Below, piece by piece: positions 5,807 through 7,543 of a stretch of DNA of 7,543 nt (its first letter is position 1; each line of letters opens with the position of its first letter). The position numbers and the translations under genes are program-made. This stretch comes from an uncultured Porphyromonadaceae bacterium (GTDB taxonomy: Bacteria; Bacteroidota; Bacteroidia; Bacteroidales; Muribaculaceae): contig CAMWZE010000068.1 in NCBI GenBank assembly GCA_947178685.1, positions 1 through 7,543 on the forward strand, in the 5' to 3' direction. The notes beneath the pieces are model-generated. The model made no database searches, was not told where the DNA came from, and saw only the letters and a program-made list of their open reading frames with translations.

Positions 5807-7351
5807 TCACCATATACGCGGTATATCCATCTTCTCACGATTCACCACGGCACGGAAGGCTCGTCCCAGATAATCGGCAATGTCAGAAGCCATCACACCA
5901 AACTCGCCATAGTCGGCTGTTACAAGATCGCCGGCAAGACCGTGAATATAAGCGCCTATGATAGCGGCACGGTCAGGACGGTAGCCTTGTGCCACAAGCG
6001 CACCGATCGTACCGGTCAGCACATCGCCCGATCCGGCGGTAGCCATACCCGGATTGCCCGTAGAGTTGAAATAGACACGCCCCGTAGGATTGACCGTCAC
6101 TGTAAAATGGCCCTTCAGCACTATAATTATGCTATAATACTTAGCCATATCAATAGCCTTCTTAAGCCGCTCCTCAGAATTATGGTGCTCACCGAAAAGC
6201 CTGTCGAATTCACCGACATGCGGGGTGATGATAGTCTGTGGGGGAAGCAGCTGCAGCAGAGCCGGACGATTGGCGATGCAGTTGAGCGCATCCGCATCAA
6301 GCACCAAATGAGATTTACACGTCTTCAGCAGACTCTCAAGGGCATCAATAGTGCGTTGGTTTACACCGATACCGGGCCCCACAGCTATTGCCTGATGCAT
6401 ATGGTGGATTGTCATATCGGTGATGAAGTTCTCATTCTTATCCGGCTCGAAGAGAGCCACAGGCACAGCCGTCTGAATAACCGGAAGGCCACATTTGGCA
6501 CTGTGCACCGTCACAAGTCCGGCGCCACTACGCATCGAGGCCTTGGCAGCTAACACAGCCGCACCCATCATGCCTATACTGCCGGCCATCAACAACAGCG
6601 AACCATAGTCGCGCTTGCCCGAGAATTTGCGGCGTGGTTTAAGCAAAGGACGTATGCTCCGGGCCTCCACCACCATAAAATCGGTGGGGAGTTCCTTCAT
6701 TTTTGTGTCGTCAAGATCAATATCGAGGAGTTTCCACTCCCCTATCACATCGGCATTCTCCTCAAAGAAGAAAGAGAGGCGCGGTGTCTGGAATGCAAGA
6801 GTAAGGTTGGCGTGCACCATGTCACGACGGCTTATATTCTCATTCCACTCACCGAAAAGACCCGAGGGGACATCAATGGAGATAACATATGCTCCACTGT
6901 CGTTGATAAGGCGGGCCACTGAGGCAAACCCGCCTGAAAGAGGCTGACGTATACCGGTTCCGAAAAGTCCGTCGATCACGACGTCATTCTCACCAAGATA
7001 TGGGGGAGAGAAATCCTTCTTGATCTCCGTAAAGTCTATCCCCTCTATGGTTATAAGGCGCTTAAGCTCCGCCTCACAGTCGTGGCTTAATTTTCCTACT
7101 ACATTGAAGAGAAACACCTCGATCTTCTTGTAACCCTGTTCGAAGAGCTGCCGAGCCACGGCAAGCGCATCGCCCCCGTTATTTCCCGGGCCTGCCACCA
7201 CCACAATTCTCTGTGTGGGCAGGAATCGCGAGACGATCTCGTAGGTGACGGCCTGAGCGGCTCTTTCCATAAGGTCAAGCGAGTCGATATTCTGTGCCTC
7301 GCAGGTAGCGTTGTCAATTTCGCGTATGGCGTTAGATGCAAAAATCTTCAT
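5807..7351 (-). CDS. nnrE-nnrD: Bifunctional NAD(P)H-hydrate epimerase / ADP-dependent (S)-NAD(P)H-hydrate dehydratase
   Basis: This 514-residue cytoplasmic enzyme repairs damaged nicotinamide cofactors. The N-terminal YjeF_N domain (about 1-225) epimerises (R)- to (S)-NAD(P)HX. It shows MERAAQ (28-33), GPGNNGGDALAVARQL (54-69), IDGLFGTG (126-133) and SIDVPSGL (158-165); Asn58 and Asp127 fit the K+ and substrate site. The C-terminal YjeF_C domain (about 235-505) is a ribokinase-like dehydratase that restores NAD(P)H with ADP. It has KRDYGSLLLMAGS (246-258), GPGIG (325-329), LDADALN (351-357), ITPHVGEFDRL (375-385), VLKG (411-414) and NPGMATAGSGDVLTG (433-447), where Asp443 is the likely catalytic base. 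The two-domain form and length are normal for bacteria such as E. coli YjeF. It is the first gene of the minus operon. The ATG at 7351 fits the expected N-terminus (MKIFASNAIREID) and lacks a Shine-Dalgarno. Confidence 0.97.
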   Translation of the reverse strand: MKIFASNAIREIDNATCEAQNIDSLDLMERAAQAVTYEIVSRFLPTQRIVVVAGPGNNGGDALAVARQLFEQGYKKIEVFLFNVVGKLSHDCEAELKRLITIEGIDFTEIKKDFSPPYLGENDVVIDGLFGTGIRQPLSGGFASVARLINDSGAYVISIDVPSGLFGEWNENISRRDMVHANLTLAFQTPRLSFFFEENADVIGEWKLLDIDLDDTKMKELPTDFMVVEARSIRPLLKPRRKFSGKRDYGSLLLMAGSIGMMGAAVLAAKASMRSGAGLVTVHSAKCGLPVIQTAVPVALFEPDKNENFITDMTIHHMHQAIAVGPGIGVNQRTIDALESLLKTCKSHLVLDADALNCIANRPALLQLLPPQTIITPHVGEFDRLFGEHHNSEERLKKAIDMAKYYSIIIVLKGHFTVTVNPTGRVYFNSTGNPGMATAGSGDVLTGTIGALVAQGYRPDRAAIIGAYIHGLAGDLVTADYGEFGVMASDIADYLGRAFRAVVNREKMDIPRIW

Positions 7352-7364
7352 AATTCAATCTATG

Positions 7365-7387
7365 GCAGCCGGAGGAAGGCCGGCCGC
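7365..7387 (-). promoter_or_regulatory. GC-rich hairpin in the nnrE-nnrD leader
   Basis: GCAGCCGG (7365-7372) pairs with CCGGCCGC (7380-7387), an 8-bp stem with one wobble in the RNA and a 7-nt loop. It lies 13 nt before the start codon in an otherwise AT-rich leader. On the mRNA the loop and adjoining stem read CCUUCCUCC, which includes the CCUCC core of the 16S anti-Shine-Dalgarno. A role in translation initiation or mRNA stability is possible but unproven. Confidence 0.4.
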
Positions 7388-7412
7388 AAGGTGTATAAAT
7401 CCACTTCAACTG

Positions 7413-7420
7413 CAAATTTA
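7413..7420 (-). promoter_or_regulatory. Bacteroidetes -7 promoter element for the nnrE-xseB operon
   Basis: Read on the minus strand this is TAAATTTG followed by CAG, an exact match to TAnnTTTG. Transcription would begin near 7406 and give a leader of about 55 nt. No TTTG is found at the expected -33 distance; the nearest candidate is ATTG, 16 nt upstream. The position directly before the first gene of the operon makes it the best promoter candidate for all four genes. Confidence 0.55.
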
Positions 7421-7543
7421 CAACATATTTCGCTAACAATCTCATTATTTATCTGTTTTTTCTAAAAAAGATGATTTATTTGCGCTTTGATTTTGCTGAA
7501 ACAATCATTTTTTGAATTTTTGCAACAAATTGAGTCAAATTAG

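Noticed and set aside
5942..6553. 203-codon plus-strand ORF opposite nnrE-nnrD
   Set aside because: It is antisense to the well-conserved dehydratase domain. Its composition (many Arg, His, Ser, Thr) is typical of a shadow frame, and its matching length with the other antisense ORF is coincidence.
4684..7387. Long-range pairing between the leader CCUUCCUCC and the AAGGAGGAG before xseA
   Set aside because: Only a short GGAGG/CCUCC core matches over about 2.7 kb of translated mRNA, so chance is the simpler explanation.

Overview
The window looks like chromosomal DNA from a member of the Bacteroidales, possibly Muribaculaceae. The reasons are a fused MurF-alanine racemase, a DUF4831-type secreted protein, a fused NAD(P)HX epimerase/dehydratase, start codons mostly without Shine-Dalgarno sequences, and promoter motifs of the Bacteroidetes TAnnTTTG kind. 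The family-level guess is inference. Base composition is even across the genes and there are no mobile elements, tRNAs, rRNAs or CRISPR arrays.

Layout. Positions 1-422 hold no certain gene. They contain a TAACTTTG promoter-like element at the left edge, a run of hairpins, a doubtful 57-codon minus-strand ORF, two back-to-back hairpins ending in a T-run (a good intrinsic terminator), and a likely promoter for the next gene. Positions 423-2945 (+) encode one 840-residue protein that joins MurF (D-Ala-D-Ala adding ligase) to Alr (alanine racemase). A 71-bp convergent gap with a palindromic hairpin follows. From 7351 back to 3017 (-) there is a four-gene block, in transcription order nnrE-nnrD fusion, DUF4831 protein, xseA, xseB. 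The gaps are 31, 6 and 74 bp, so it is probably one operon. It is led by a TAAATTTG promoter element at 7413-7420 and a short GC-rich leader hairpin. Positions 7421-7543 are AT-rich intergenic sequence in which I see no gene.

How the genes work. MurF-Alr serves peptidoglycan synthesis: the racemase makes D-alanine, Ddl (not in this window) joins two, and MurF adds the dipeptide to the UDP-MurNAc-tripeptide. The minus operon combines two housekeeping repair functions, recovery of hydrated NAD(P)H (NnrE/NnrD) and exonuclease VII (XseA large subunit, XseB small subunit), with an exported protein of unknown function between them.

Most of the window is ordinary core-genome content. I see no clear new system. 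The points most worth checking are the structured, terminator-bounded region at 1-311 (possible small RNA), the exact 22-residue repeat in XseA, the hairpin between xseA and xseB, and the orphan DUF4831 gene inside the operon.
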